Shown piece by piece: positions 18,770 through 27,729 of a DNA stretch of 64,000 bases. Origin of the DNA: Staphylococcus sp. Marseille-Q5304. Lineage in GTDB: Bacteria; Bacillota; Bacilli; Staphylococcales; Staphylococcaceae. The stretch covers positions 124,001 to 188,000 of the forward strand of contig NZ_CALSFP010000001.1 in the NCBI RefSeq assembly GCF_943737015.1. The letters are read 5' to 3'. The notes beneath the pieces are model-generated. The model was not told the DNA's origin, did no database searches, and saw nothing but the letters and a program-made list of their open reading frames with translations. Within the stretch, counting starts at the first letter, position 1; each line of letters begins with the position of its first letter. The position numbers were made by a program, and so were the translations under genes.

Positions 18770-19999
18770 TTATTTTGTACTGTACGTTGTTAAAAGCTCG
18801 ATATAAAAATCGATGAATTTTAAGTACATATCTTTTTCAACAGCTTCATCAACTTGATGGGCGCCACTACCAGGTCCAAATACGACAAATGGGAATGATT
18901 CATCTTTACTACGTAATAAGTTTGATGCATCTGTTACGCCGCCGAATGCTGAAGATTTAAGTTCTTTATCAAACATGCGCTCACCAATCGATTTAGCAGT
19001 GTCGACGAGTTTGTTTTGGCCAGATGTACTTACGTGTTCTAAATCAAGATATAAATCACTTTCTAATTGTGCACCCTTTGCGTTATGTCGTTCTAGTGTG
19101 TTGTCGAATAGTGATTTAACCTTTTCGTTATTATATTCAGGAATCGTACGTATATTAAATTCAGCTGATGCAGCTTCTGGTACAGAATTAACTTGGTTAC
19201 CACCATTGATAATTGTGTTGCTAATCACAAGTCCGTTTAATACATTTTCTAATTCACTGTCAGAAATATCTGATGAAAGTGACTCTTTAAATTTCTCTTT
19301 GATATTTGTGAAATCTAAAGTTTTACCTTTAACATCTTCTGTGATTTGAGCGTAAGATTCATCTATATCTCGAATAAATGAAAGTAACGGAGTAATTGCA
19401 TTTTCACCTACAACTGGCATAGAACTATGTGCAGATTTACCTGTAGAATTGATGCGATAATCCATAGAACCTTTATGAGCATAAACAAGGAAGTCTTGGG
19501 ATGGTTCAGCAATAACTAAAGCATCTACATCGTCCATATAGCCTTTTTCATGTAATTGAGCAGAACCTTTTTGTTCCACTTCTTCTCCTGTTGTGGCTAA
19601 AAATCTAATTCGACCTTGTTTAAGTGCATTTGCATTTTTAATCTCAATAAGAGAAATTGCTAATGCTGCTAAGCCTGATTTCATATCTGCTGCACCACGA
19701 CCATATAAAAATCCATCTTTTTCTGTTAGTTTGAATGGATCATAACTCCATTGGTCACGGTCACCTTCTGAAACGACATCCATATGGCCAGAAATACCGA
19801 TAACTGGAGATCCTTCTCCAATTTCAGCAATTAAATTTGCACGACGTTCATCAACTTTATCAATCGTTGAATCAATGCCATGTTGTGCAAATAACTTTTG
19901 GAAGTATTCACAAACCTCAAGTTCGTTGTCATTTACAGTATTAATTCCAACAATATCTGATAATATTTGAATTTTGTCTTCTGTTGAAAATGTGCTCAT
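18770..19999 (-). CDS. M20-family peptidase/deacylase (ArgE/DapE-like)
   Basis: A 409-residue zinc-dependent amidohydrolase related to succinyl-diaminopimelate desuccinylase and acetylornithine deacetylase. The metal-binding motifs are visible: GISGHMDVVSEGD near residue 69, GRGAADMKSGLAALA near 97, TGEEVEQKGS near 132 and the C-terminal FGPGSGAHQVDE. The ATG at 19999 (MSTFSTEDKIQ) follows GGAGTGG; the 18-codon extension to 20053 has none. Monocistronic with its own terminator region on neither side conserved. It may be a peptidase or the staphylococcal DapE-like enzyme; substrate not settled. Confidence 0.85.
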   Translation of the reverse strand: MSTFSTEDKIQILSDIVGINTVNDNELEVCEYFQKLFAQHGIDSTIDKVDERRANLIAEIGEGSPVIGISGHMDVVSEGDRDQWSYDPFKLTEKDGFLYGRGAADMKSGLAALAISLIEIKNANALKQGRIRFLATTGEEVEQKGSAQLHEKGYMDDVDALVIAEPSQDFLVYAHKGSMDYRINSTGKSAHSSMPVVGENAITPLLSFIRDIDESYAQITEDVKGKTLDFTNIKEKFKESLSSDISDSELENVLNGLVISNTIINGGNQVNSVPEAASAEFNIRTIPEYNNEKVKSLFDNTLERHNAKGAQLESDLYLDLEHVSTSGQNKLVDTAKSIGERMFDKELKSSAFGGVTDASNLLRSKDESFPFVVFGPGSGAHQVDEAVEKDMYLKFIDFYIELLTTYSTK

Positions 20000-20115
20000 T
20001 TTATCCACTCCTTTAATTAAATTATACATCTGTGAAATATATTTGATAAGCAATGCCCATTATAAGCAAGAACAAATCATATAGATTAATGGTAAATACT
20101 TAAATTTATTTATGA

Positions 20116-20155
20116 AAAAAGACACGTCCTCTCATGAAATAGAGACGTGTCTTTA
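20116..20155. terminator. Hairpin terminator
   Basis: AAAGACACGTC/GACGTGTCTTT stem 34 bases after the stop codon side of the GyrI-like gene (minus strand); T-rich on both sides. Confidence 0.75.
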
Positions 20156-20185
20156 TATAAATTTATTGATTGTAAGTTTTACTTA

Positions 20186-20668
20186 TTAGCTTTGTTTTAC
20201 AACTGGTATCCACATTTCACCGTAATAATTATCTTCTTGTTTACCCATTATTACAGCTGCGTTAGGTCCGCCTTGATAAGCTACATCGTTTAATTGAGGT
20301 ACCACTTCACCAAATGCTGAACCTGTTAGTAATTCGCTTAATGCTTTTTCAGTTTCTGCCTCGCCTTTAACGACAAGATAATCGCTTTCAGGGAATTCTA
20401 TAGCTCTTGTTGCTTCAGGTAAGCTCTCTTCAGTCATAACACCTGCATAATGCATCATTTTATTATTTACTGCTTCATTTGCGATGAATAAATAATCATT
20501 TGTGGCTACTGACTTTAATTTTTCAATGTCGCCATTTTCGTGTACGTTGTCCCAGAATTCTGATTTTTCCTTACTAATGCCCTCGTAATCTGTATAATCG
20601 CTTTTAAGTTCTGTGCCAATACCTAATACTGTAAAACTGTCTTTTTGCTCTACTGAATATTGTGTCAT
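20186..20668 (-). CDS. GyrI-like/AraC effector-binding domain protein
   Basis: A 160-residue stand-alone small-molecule-binding domain of the GyrI/BacM (SHS2-type) superfamily. N-terminal VEQKDSFTVLGIGTEL and C-terminal GEMWIPVVK match the usual first strand and the last E-x-W-I-P strand, where the glutamate contacts ligands. No DNA-binding domain is attached. It is divergent from a WYL/HTH regulator 105 bases away, so the two may act together in sensing a compound. Ribosome site AAGGAGG 7 bases before ATG. Confidence 0.75.
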   Translation of the reverse strand: MTQYSVEQKDSFTVLGIGTELKSDYTDYEGISKEKSEFWDNVHENGDIEKLKSVATNDYLFIANEAVNNKMMHYAGVMTEESLPEATRAIEFPESDYLVVKGEAETEKALSELLTGSAFGEVVPQLNDVAYQGGPNAAVIMGKQEDNYYGEMWIPVVKQS

Positions 20669-20772
20669 CTGAAAATGCCTCCTTAAAAAGTTAGATCGAT
20701 ATCATTTCTCTTGATGTTAAGTTTATAGTAACATTTAATCATGTCAAAAAATGATACTGTTTAGGAGTGTTT

Positions 20773-21732
20773 ATGAAAAAAGTTGAAAGAATTAATACAA
20801 TGATGCGCTATATAAGTAACCGTTCTTTTTTTACGATTAGTGAAATTATGCGTGAGTTCGAAATTTCTAGATCTACAGCTATTAGAGATATCAATGAAAT
20901 TGAAAGTATGGAGATGCCTTTAGAAGCGGAAGTCGGTAGAGATGGGGGATATACAGTTATGAATAATTCTGTACTGCCTTCCATTCATTTTACAGATAAT
21001 GAAGTGAAAGCATTGTTTATTGCATTTATGGCGTCTCGAAATCAGCAGTTACCTTATTTAGAAAGTCGACAATCGATTGCTGAAAAGTTATTAGGCCTCA
21101 TCCCTCAAAATCAGCAAGATAATCTTGTTTTATTAAATCAAATACTATTATTTGAAAGTACACATCCAAATAACCCGAATATTTTAGATCTCTCTGATTT
21201 ACCGAACCCGATTTTAGAAAAACTGATAGGACTATTTTTAGAGCACAGATATATTTCTATCACAATAGAGGGACAGGATCAGCATGTCGGTGTTCCTATT
21301 TATCTTCTACATCTTTATCGTGAAAAACATTTGTGGTTGATGGAAGGCTTTGATTTGAATGATGAAATTAAAAAGACATTTCATATTGATCGGTTAATAG
21401 ATGTGGAAGTTTATAAACCTCATAAGAAATGGAGTAAGCGTAAAATCAAACATAAATTAGCTCATCAAGAACTCGACCCCAATTTAATGATTGAATTAGG
21501 CCCTCAAGCAATAGCTCAATATCATAAATATCACCCATTTAAGTTTACATTATCATTTATGGATCCATTTCAGACACAAGCTATTTTAAAGGAATGGGTC
21601 GACATGAGTGACAAACAGGTAATAGCAGATATTACAAACTGGATTTTATTTTTAGGAGAAGATATAAAATTGAAGTTAGTACCTAATGTTATTTTAGATA
21701 ATTTAAAGCAGAGGTCACAAACATATCAATGA
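20773..21732 (+). CDS. HTH-WYL transcriptional regulator (YafY family)
   Basis: A 319-residue regulator. Residues 1-60 form a DeoR/HTH_11-type winged helix (ISEIMREFEISRSTAIRDINEIESMEMPLE followed by DGGYTV wing). The C-terminal half is a WYL-type ligand domain; the LYREKHLWLMEGFDLND segment near residue 180 stands where the W-Y-L strand lies. The ATG at 20773 follows AGGAG; the GTG two codons earlier overlaps that site. It probably controls itself and the divergent GyrI-like gene. Confidence 0.8.
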   Translation: MKKVERINTMMRYISNRSFFTISEIMREFEISRSTAIRDINEIESMEMPLEAEVGRDGGYTVMNNSVLPSIHFTDNEVKALFIAFMASRNQQLPYLESRQSIAEKLLGLIPQNQQDNLVLLNQILLFESTHPNNPNILDLSDLPNPILEKLIGLFLEHRYISITIEGQDQHVGVPIYLLHLYREKHLWLMEGFDLNDEIKKTFHIDRLIDVEVYKPHKKWSKRKIKHKLAHQELDPNLMIELGPQAIAQYHKYHPFKFTLSFMDPFQTQAILKEWVDMSDKQVIADITNWILFLGEDIKLKLVPNVILDNLKQRSQTYQ

Positions 21733-21804
21733 AACTGAAGAGATAGACGAATTATAGAAGGGGATCGTGAGGTAGGGTATTGTAGTTAAATAATGAATGA
21801 TGTA

Positions 21805-22461
21805 TTACTTATTATCAATAAACCATTGTTCATTAATATAAGATAAAGTAAAACGTGTGGTTTCAATTTTTATTGGATAAGCTTTTGAAGATTGATCAGA
21901 GAAATCCCATTTCTTTTCTTCAGAAGTTAGTATAATATAACTTTCATCCTGGGAGTCCCCGATGAAATTGAAATTTTCAGCAGTAGGATAAGCATGGTTT
22001 ACAGTTTGAAGATGGTAATCAGAAAGTGCTGCATAAACATTTAACAAATCGTTACAGACAAAACCAATTTCACTAATTCTTATAAATTGCGCATAATCAC
22101 TTATGTTTGAATTGCGAGCGATTAATTCTACGACATTCCCAGATGGATCATTAAAATAAAATGAATGAGCATAAAAAGTATCAAAGGTGGCTGTGTGTTG
22201 ACCTTTTTCAGTTAATAAAAATAATATGTTCAAATAATGACGCTTCATTTCATTAAAGTGATTATATGGAATATCAATTGCAAAATGGTAAAACGGTTGG
22301 TTCATTTCGTGTGACTTTTGAAATAGTAATTGCGTTTCGCCAATCGTAACTTTAAACGCCATTGCGTTTATAATTTGAACTGGGCATTCTAATGTATCTT
22401 TATAAAAGTGAAATGTATCTACTAAATTTGCAGTAAATAATGTTATCGATTTGAGCTTCAT
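21805..22461 (-). CDS. VOC-family protein with two half modules (CatE-like)
   Basis: A 218-residue protein with a clear N-terminal VOC module (MKLKSITLFTANLVDTFHFYKDTL; DPSGNVVELIAR near residue 110 supplies the metal-ligand glutamate) and a degenerate second module (IRISEIGFVCNDLLNVYAALS). Two-module VOC proteins include extradiol dioxygenases and thiol-dependent lyases. The ATG at 22461 is preferred because a 4-codon extension overlaps the only ribosome-like site. Function unknown. Confidence 0.75.
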   Translation of the reverse strand: MKLKSITLFTANLVDTFHFYKDTLECPVQIINAMAFKVTIGETQLLFQKSHEMNQPFYHFAIDIPYNHFNEMKRHYLNILFLLTEKGQHTATFDTFYAHSFYFNDPSGNVVELIARNSNISDYAQFIRISEIGFVCNDLLNVYAALSDYHLQTVNHAYPTAENFNFIGDSQDESYIILTSEEKKWDFSDQSSKAYPIKIETTRFTLSYINEQWFIDNK

Positions 22462-22597
22462 AAGCGTACACATCCTAACTCAAGCTTTCCAATATATTTA
22501 TTTGTACTGTATCAAAAAATAGACTTAGTTGGTAATATTAGACGGCTCAATGAGAAAAAAATATAATACATTATTTAAAGAAGGATATTATCAAATA

Positions 22598-22632
22598 AAA
22601 AACCCTCATGAACTGAATTCATGAGGGTTTTG
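22598..22632 (-). terminator. Terminator of PSM-like gene
   Basis: AAAACCCTCATGAA/TTCATGAGGGTTTT, a perfect 14-base stem about 130 bases downstream of the PSM-like peptide on the minus strand. It could also work on the plus strand. Confidence 0.75.
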
Positions 22633-22762
22633 TTTGGGGAGATTCGAACAAATGTAATAAGGGATAGTTTTTTGGGATAGTTAACTCATTTGCCTTTTTA
22701 AATTTTGTAACGAATAGAAAAATAAATTTGGGGTTAGGGTTTTTTAATGAATTGTTTAAAAA

Positions 22763-22837
22763 TTATTTCTCTTGGAAACCGCCTGAAACGAATTGAGAAG
22801 CGATTTGTTTGATTACTTTGATGATTAAGTCGAACAT
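22763..22837 (-). CDS. Phenol-soluble-modulin-like amphipathic peptide
   Basis: A 24-codon gene. The peptide begins MFDLIIKVIKQIASQFVS and ends GGFQEK. The first 18 residues form an amphipathic helix with Ile, Leu, Val and Phe on one face and Asp, Lys, Gln and Ser on the other, there is no signal peptide, and the start is formyl-Met, as in alpha-type PSMs and delta-lysin. The ribosome site GGAGGTG is 7 bases before ATG, among the strongest in the window. It has its own terminator and a likely -10 (TACAAT) upstream. PSMs are exported by the Pmt ABC transporter and normally depend on AgrA. It differs in sequence from the PSMs I know, so the assignment rests on length, amphipathicity and start; a short antimicrobial or toxin peptide is the alternative. 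Confidence 0.7.
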   Translation of the reverse strand: MFDLIIKVIKQIASQFVSGGFQEK

Positions 22838-23122
22838 GGTACTTCACCTCCGTGGTAATTATATTTACATCAATATTGTAAAACTTTTTACTTAATTTTT
22901 TATAAATAATGCATAAATCATTAAAAAAACTTCAAAATTGTACTTTTTAACATAATTTTTTTGCCTAACTGATTAAAATGAATACCCATTTGTAAATCCA
23001 ATATTTTCATCAATCTCACTTATCAAATTCAAAAATATGCAGAAAAATGCATAAAAATTATTGAAAATTGCGTAAATTTAGATTATTATGAATTGAAATA
23101 GAATATATAGGAGTGATTTATA
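22838..23122. other. Intergenic between PSM-like gene and OTC
   Basis: Very AT-rich divergent promoter region. On the minus strand TACAAT around 22873-22880 could be the -10 of the PSM-like gene. No other small gene is seen. Confidence 0.45.
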
Positions 23123-24152
23123 TGGGGCGTACACAACAGATATAAAACAATTAGGTTTGTTTAAAGGTAAACATTTTTTAAAAACTTTAGACTTTACCAA
23201 AAAAGAATTAAATAGTTTAATCGATTTCACAGGTGAATTAAAGGAAAAGAAGAAACATGGTATACCACATCCATTTTTAAAAGGAAAAAACTTAGCTTTA
23301 CTATTTGAAAAGCCCTCAACGCGAACACGTTCTGCATTTTGTGTTGCAGCGAATGATTTAGGAGCGCATACTGATTACTTTGGTCAAGGTGATCTTCATT
23401 TAGGTGTGAAAGAATCTATTGAAGATACTGCTAAAGTGTTAGGGAGAATGTATGATGGAATTGAGTTTAGAGGTTATCACCAGAAAGATGTGGAAACATT
23501 AGCACAACATGCAAATGTCCCAGTATGGAATGGTTTGACAAATGAATGGCATCCTACACAAATGATTGCTGATTTCTATACAATGAAAGAAAATTGGGGA
23601 ACATTTAAGTCTAAGACATTAACCTACGTAGGAGATGCAAGAAATAATGTCGCTCATGACCTATTAATTACAGGGGCAACATTAGGAGTAAATATCAGAA
23701 TAGCAGCACCTAAATCTTTGCAACCTTCCTCAGAAGTACAATTACAGGCAAAGAAAATTGCGCAAATGAATGAAAGTGACATTTTAATAACTGATGATCT
23801 TCAGCAAGCCGTGTACCAAACGGATGCACTATATACTGATGTATGGTTTTCGATGGGTGAAGATCAATCTGTAATAGAAGACCGCATAAAGTTATTATCA
23901 CCTTATTGCTTAAACCAAAGTGTGATTGAACAATCAGCCAACTCGAATGTTATCGTATTACACTGTTTGCCTGCATTTCATGATTTGAATAGTCAACTAA
24001 GTAAACAGATTTATGATAAATATGGTATTTCAGAAATGGAAATAACTGATGAAGTCTTTAAAGGCGCACATTCTGTAATTTTCGAACAATCTGAGAACAG
24101 ATTACATTCCATTAAAGCAATTATGGCAGTGACGTTAGGTGATTTATTTTAA
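23123..24152 (+). CDS. Ornithine carbamoyltransferase with apparent frameshift at its start
   Basis: Transfers carbamoyl phosphate to ornithine to give citrulline, or runs in reverse in arginine catabolism. The carbamoyl-phosphate motif STRTR, the HPTQ motif and the HCLPAFHD motif are intact, and the main frame runs from about 23157 to 24152. The only good ribosome site (AGGAGTG, 23109) leads to ATG 23123, which is in another frame and stops after seven codons. One extra G in the GGGG run at 23125 would join that ATG to the main frame and give a normal N-terminus (MGAYTTDIKQLGLFKGKHF). Without it the first start is TTG 23157, which has no ribosome site. Lone gene, ArcB-like rather than ArgF-like in wording; no arc or arg neighbours. 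Confidence 0.8.
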
Positions 24153-24292
24153 TATTTAGATAACCAAGTGGTTGAAGCTAATTAAATTTAGGATAACGTA
24201 TATTTCGTACTTAAATTTAATGTAGCAACAATCACTTTTTGTGTTTTTGAAAATCTTCAACAATTAACAGTTTAAGGCGTTTATGAAATTAA

Positions 24293-24326
24293 TATTGTAA
24301 ACGAAATGATGAAATTAGTTTACATT
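24293..24326. promoter_or_regulatory. BirA-type biotin operator
   Basis: TGTAAAC (24296-24302) and GTTTACA (24318-24324) form a perfect 7-base inverted repeat spaced 15 bases, extended by one A-T pair, about 45 bases before bioB. This is the arrangement of BirA (biotin protein ligase/repressor) operators in Firmicutes, so bioB should be repressed when biotin is plentiful. Confidence 0.8.
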
Positions 24327-24368
24327 AGTGGTATCCTCTAATTATATTAAAGTTATGGGGGAATTTTA

Positions 24369-25349
24369 ATGGAAATTGCAAAACGCATATTAGATGGTGA
24401 GGACTTAACAAAAGAAGAAGCGTTATCCATCTATACTGATGATTCAATTGATACTTTAGATTTAGTTGATGAAGCGTATCAATTACGCAAACATTATTAT
24501 GGCCATAAAGTTAAATTAAATATGATTTTAAATGCTAAAAGTGGTATTTGTCCTGAGGATTGTGGATATTGTGGCCAATCACGAGATATGAAAGTTAAGA
24601 CACGTTACGCACTTGTATCAAAAGATAAGATTTCACAAGGTGCTACTGTTGCGAATGATAACAAAATAGGTACATATTGCATTGTAATGAGTGGTAGAGG
24701 CCCAAGTGATAAAGAAGTCGATTACATAGCGGATACAGTTGAAGAAATTAAAGCGAAACATCCACAATTAAAGATTTGTGCATGTTTAGGTATTGCGAAC
24801 GAAGACCATGCTAAAAAGTTAAAAAACGCTGGGGTCGATCGTTATAACCATAATTTAAATACAAGTAAAAACTATCATAGTGAGGTAGTTACTACGCACA
24901 CATATGAACAACGTGTGGAAACGGTAGAAACGATGAAGAAACATAATATTTCACCTTGTTCTGGCGTGATTTGTGGTATGGGTGAATCAAATGAAGACCG
25001 TGTGGATATGGCATTTGCTTTAAAAGCATTAGATGCAGATAGTATCCCAATTAATTTCTTACATCCAATTAAAGGAACTAAATTTGGTGATATGGATGAA
25101 TTAACACCGATGAAATGTTTGAGAATTTTAGCGTTGTTTAGACTAATCAATCCATCTAAAGAAATTCGTATTGCAGGTGGACGTGAAGTAAACCTTAAAG
25201 CATTACAACCTATCTCATTGATGGTTGCGAATTCGATTTTTGTTGGTGATTATTTAATTACAGGAGGACAACCTAACAAATTAGATTTTGACATGATTGA
25301 AGATATGGGATTTGAAATTGATGAAAATCATATGATGTCAGAAGTATAA
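24369..25349 (+). CDS. bioB: Biotin synthase
   Basis: Radical SAM enzyme that inserts sulfur into dethiobiotin. The 326-residue protein has the radical SAM cysteines Cys61, Cys65 and Cys68 in [12 protein letters not shown], further iron-sulfur-cluster residues ([15 protein letters not shown]) and the C-terminal AGGREVNL with the arginine that binds the second cluster. Ribosome site GGGG about 8 bases before ATG. The usual partners bioD, bioA, bioF and bioW are not adjacent: OTC lies upstream and panE converges downstream. Confidence 0.95.
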   Translation: MEIAKRILDGEDLTKEEALSIYTDDSIDTLDLVDEAYQLRKHYYGHKVKLNMILNAKSGICPEDCGYCGQSRDMKVKTRYALVSKDKISQGATVANDNKIGTYCIVMSGRGPSDKEVDYIADTVEEIKAKHPQLKICACLGIANEDHAKKLKNAGVDRYNHNLNTSKNYHSEVVTTHTYEQRVETVETMKKHNISPCSGVICGMGESNEDRVDMAFALKALDADSIPINFLHPIKGTKFGDMDELTPMKCLRILALFRLINPSKEIRIAGGREVNLKALQPISLMVANSIFVGDYLITGGQPNKLDFDMIEDMGFEIDENHMMSEV

Positions 25350-25390
25350 GAATGATTTATCGTTAAGATAATCGTTGTTAATAATAGAAA

Positions 25391-25478
25391 AAGGGCAGGG
25401 CCATATATGTCTTAGCGCAGGCGTGTGATGTACAACGCGTGTTTTAAGTTTAAAACATAAGCGGTCCTACCCATTTTT
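25391..25478. terminator. Long imperfect bidirectional hairpin between bioB and panE
   Basis: GGGCAGGGCC..ATATGT pairs with ACATAAGCGGTCCTACCC across about 85 bases, with an inner CACACGC-like arm, ending in ATTTTTTAT. It separates convergent genes and is T-rich on both strands. Confidence 0.6.
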
Positions 25479-25483
25479 TATAT

Positions 25484-26401
25484 TTATTCACGCATTTCTT
25501 TATAAACTTGGTGACTTTGATATACGCATGATAATAGTGGAGCTTCAATATTATACTGTTGTGCTAACTCTAGTAAATAACCTTGTAAATGATCTGTTTC
25601 TATTTTATGTCCTTTTTCCATGTCGCGTTGCATTGAAGTCTTGAAATGATAAGATAATTTATCAAATGCTGACATATACTTTTCAACGATATTATCTGAA
25701 AGTGGGGCTCCATGTTGTTGCATAATTGAAGCGACTTCATCATAAAGTGATCTGACAAAGTCAGTTCCTCCATTACTATCGCGAATCGGTCCAACGGGTG
25801 CATGCATTAATGTTGTAACACTAGAAAGTACTGTTATCATTAGATATTTATTCCACATACCTTTATTAATTTGAGTACTATGGATAAATTCAGCTTTCGT
25901 ATTAGAAAAGGCTTGTTCTATTTGTCGTGCACGTTCACTATCTTTATTATTTAATTCGCCAAAGAATAGTTTATCAAAATCACTCGAATGCACAACTTCA
26001 CCATTCGCATTGAGTGTAGTTTCAATCACACAGTAGCCACCCATGACTTTTTCATTACCAAATTCAGCTTGTAGTTCTTCAATGTGTTCGATACCGTTCA
26101 ATACAGGTATGATTACTGTTTGATCATGTACAAAAGGTTTCAAATCTTCTATTGCATGTTTCAAGTGGTATGATTTTGAAGAAAAAATAACGACATCAAA
26201 TGGATCTACTTGTTCTTTTTTAGTGATTAGTTGTGGAGTGAAATGATAATCTCCTTTTTCACTTTGTATGGACAACCCACGTTTTTCTAGCGTGGCTTTA
26301 CGTTTTGGTCTTACAAGAAAAGTGACATCTTGTCCACTTTCAGCTAAACGACCACCAAAGTATCCACCGATGCCTCCAGCACCTAAGACGAGAATACGCA
26401 T
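25484..26401 (-). CDS. panE: 2-dehydropantoate 2-reductase
   Basis: NADPH-dependent reduction of ketopantoate to pantoate in pantothenate/CoA synthesis, or a member of the same family acting on another 2-oxo acid. Residues 1-20 show the Rossmann motif MRILVLGAGGIGGYFGGRL, then the family sequence IIPVLNGIEHIEEL near residue 100 with the catalytic-region Lys-x-x-x-N (GMWNKYLM near 180). Length 305 from ATG 26401, which follows GAGGAG; a GTG three codons upstream is not needed. No panB, panC or panD is adjacent. Confidence 0.85.
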   Translation of the reverse strand: MRILVLGAGGIGGYFGGRLAESGQDVTFLVRPKRKATLEKRGLSIQSEKGDYHFTPQLITKKEQVDPFDVVIFSSKSYHLKHAIEDLKPFVHDQTVIIPVLNGIEHIEELQAEFGNEKVMGGYCVIETTLNANGEVVHSSDFDKLFFGELNNKDSERARQIEQAFSNTKAEFIHSTQINKGMWNKYLMITVLSSVTTLMHAPVGPIRDSNGGTDFVRSLYDEVASIMQQHGAPLSDNIVEKYMSAFDKLSYHFKTSMQRDMEKGHKIETDHLQGYLLELAQQYNIEAPLLSCVYQSHQVYKEMRE

Positions 26402-26642
26402 CGACACCAACTCCTCTATGTATATTAATTGTACTTAATGTTTATATACCACTATTTTAATGCTCTACGCATATACAAAGAAATTCAATGGTGTAAAAAT
26501 GATATGTGAGAAGGTGAAAATAAAGGGGAATGAACAAGTATATTAAAAAGTAATTATATACTTATAAAGCTACAAAGTAGGAAATAATAATTATTTTTCA
26601 AAATTAATGTACTTATAAATGAATTGTAAGAGGTGATGATTT

Positions 26643-27392
26643 ATGAAAATTAGAAATAATAAAAAATATGGTTGGAAGGATATTCAATGGAATGATTTCT
26701 CCTTGATATTATTCTATATATTTGGACTTATATTTGTATCGCTTATTAGTATGATTGTGGTAAATAGTATCACCGGTTTAAAGTTTAATGAAAAAGGCGA
26801 AAGTGGACATATAAGAGCGTTATTAACTGACATAAGTGTTTGTATACTATTAATTTTAGGTTGGATTATTTTACATAAAGAAACATATCGCCGACAAATA
26901 AAGCAAGGTTTATACAATATTAAGAAAAATTGGAAACTGATTGTGATGACACTTATCATTGTCATAATTTTAAAGATTGTTATCGGCTCATTGATAGATC
27001 AATTTGCTCCTCCACAATGGCAGTTTAAGGAGTCTGAAAATGATCAATCGATAAGTGAATTATTAACAGGATTTTGGTCAAAAGTTTTCATGTTTATATC
27101 AGTAGTCATTGTAGCCCCATTAATTGAAGAGTTTTTATTTAGACATTTGTTAATTGGTGAGTTAGGTAAAAAGTTCAATTTTGTTTTTATGTCGATTGTT
27201 TCTATAGTGGCCTTTGCTTATCTTCACGTAACGAATGCCAAGTCACCGCTAGAAATTATATTGTATTTAATAATTGGTGCAGCACTGGTCTTTGTCTATA
27301 TGAAGTCAAACCGTAGCTATGCAACTTCAGTATGTTTACACAGTGTATATAATTTGGTTTCATTTATAGGAATGATTTCAATTTCACAATAA
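26643..27392 (+). CDS. CPBP-family intramembrane metalloprotease
   Basis: A 249-residue membrane protein with about 6-8 hydrophobic segments and the CPBP/Abi motifs: E162-E163-x-x-x-R167 (EEFLFRH), His195 in YLHVTN and H233-x-x-x-N237 near the C-terminus. These residues form the glutamate/histidine active site of the Rce1-type fold. Staphylococcal members take part in Agr peptide handling (MroQ) or in display of YSIRK surface proteins (Spd proteins); this one is not assigned. Ribosome site GAGGTG 7 bases before ATG. Monocistronic. Confidence 0.85.
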   Translation: MKIRNNKKYGWKDIQWNDFSLILFYIFGLIFVSLISMIVVNSITGLKFNEKGESGHIRALLTDISVCILLILGWIILHKETYRRQIKQGLYNIKKNWKLIVMTLIIVIILKIVIGSLIDQFAPPQWQFKESENDQSISELLTGFWSKVFMFISVVIVAPLIEEFLFRHLLIGELGKKFNFVFMSIVSIVAFAYLHVTNAKSPLEIILYLIIGAALVFVYMKSNRSYATSVCLHSVYNLVSFIGMISISQ

Positions 27393-27540
27393 GTGAGCCG
27401 GTGTTTCACAAGGAACAATTAAAGAAATGTAAAAAACAAGTGACATGAATAATTATTGAATGGCATTTTTGAATTATTAATTTAATTTTAAGTTGAGTCG
27501 TATTTAAAAACCGAGTAAAGTTGTAATTTATATCTTTTAA

Positions 27541-27600
27541 AATACCGAATAATATTGATTTAACAGTATTTGTTGAATTTGATATTATTCGGTATTTTTA
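27541..27600 (+). terminator. Long hairpin terminator
   Basis: AATACCGAATAATAT pairs with ATATTATTCGGTATT around about 25 bases, then TTTTA. It is about 150 bases past the CPBP gene. Confidence 0.7.
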
Positions 27601-27729
27601 ACTGAATATAATAAATTCCAAATTTATATAAAGATTTTGTAAAAATAATGATTATTTTAAGTAATTACTTTTTGATAATGATATGGTGTATTTATGTGGA
27701 AATATAGAGGGTAGGATTAATGACGAAAA

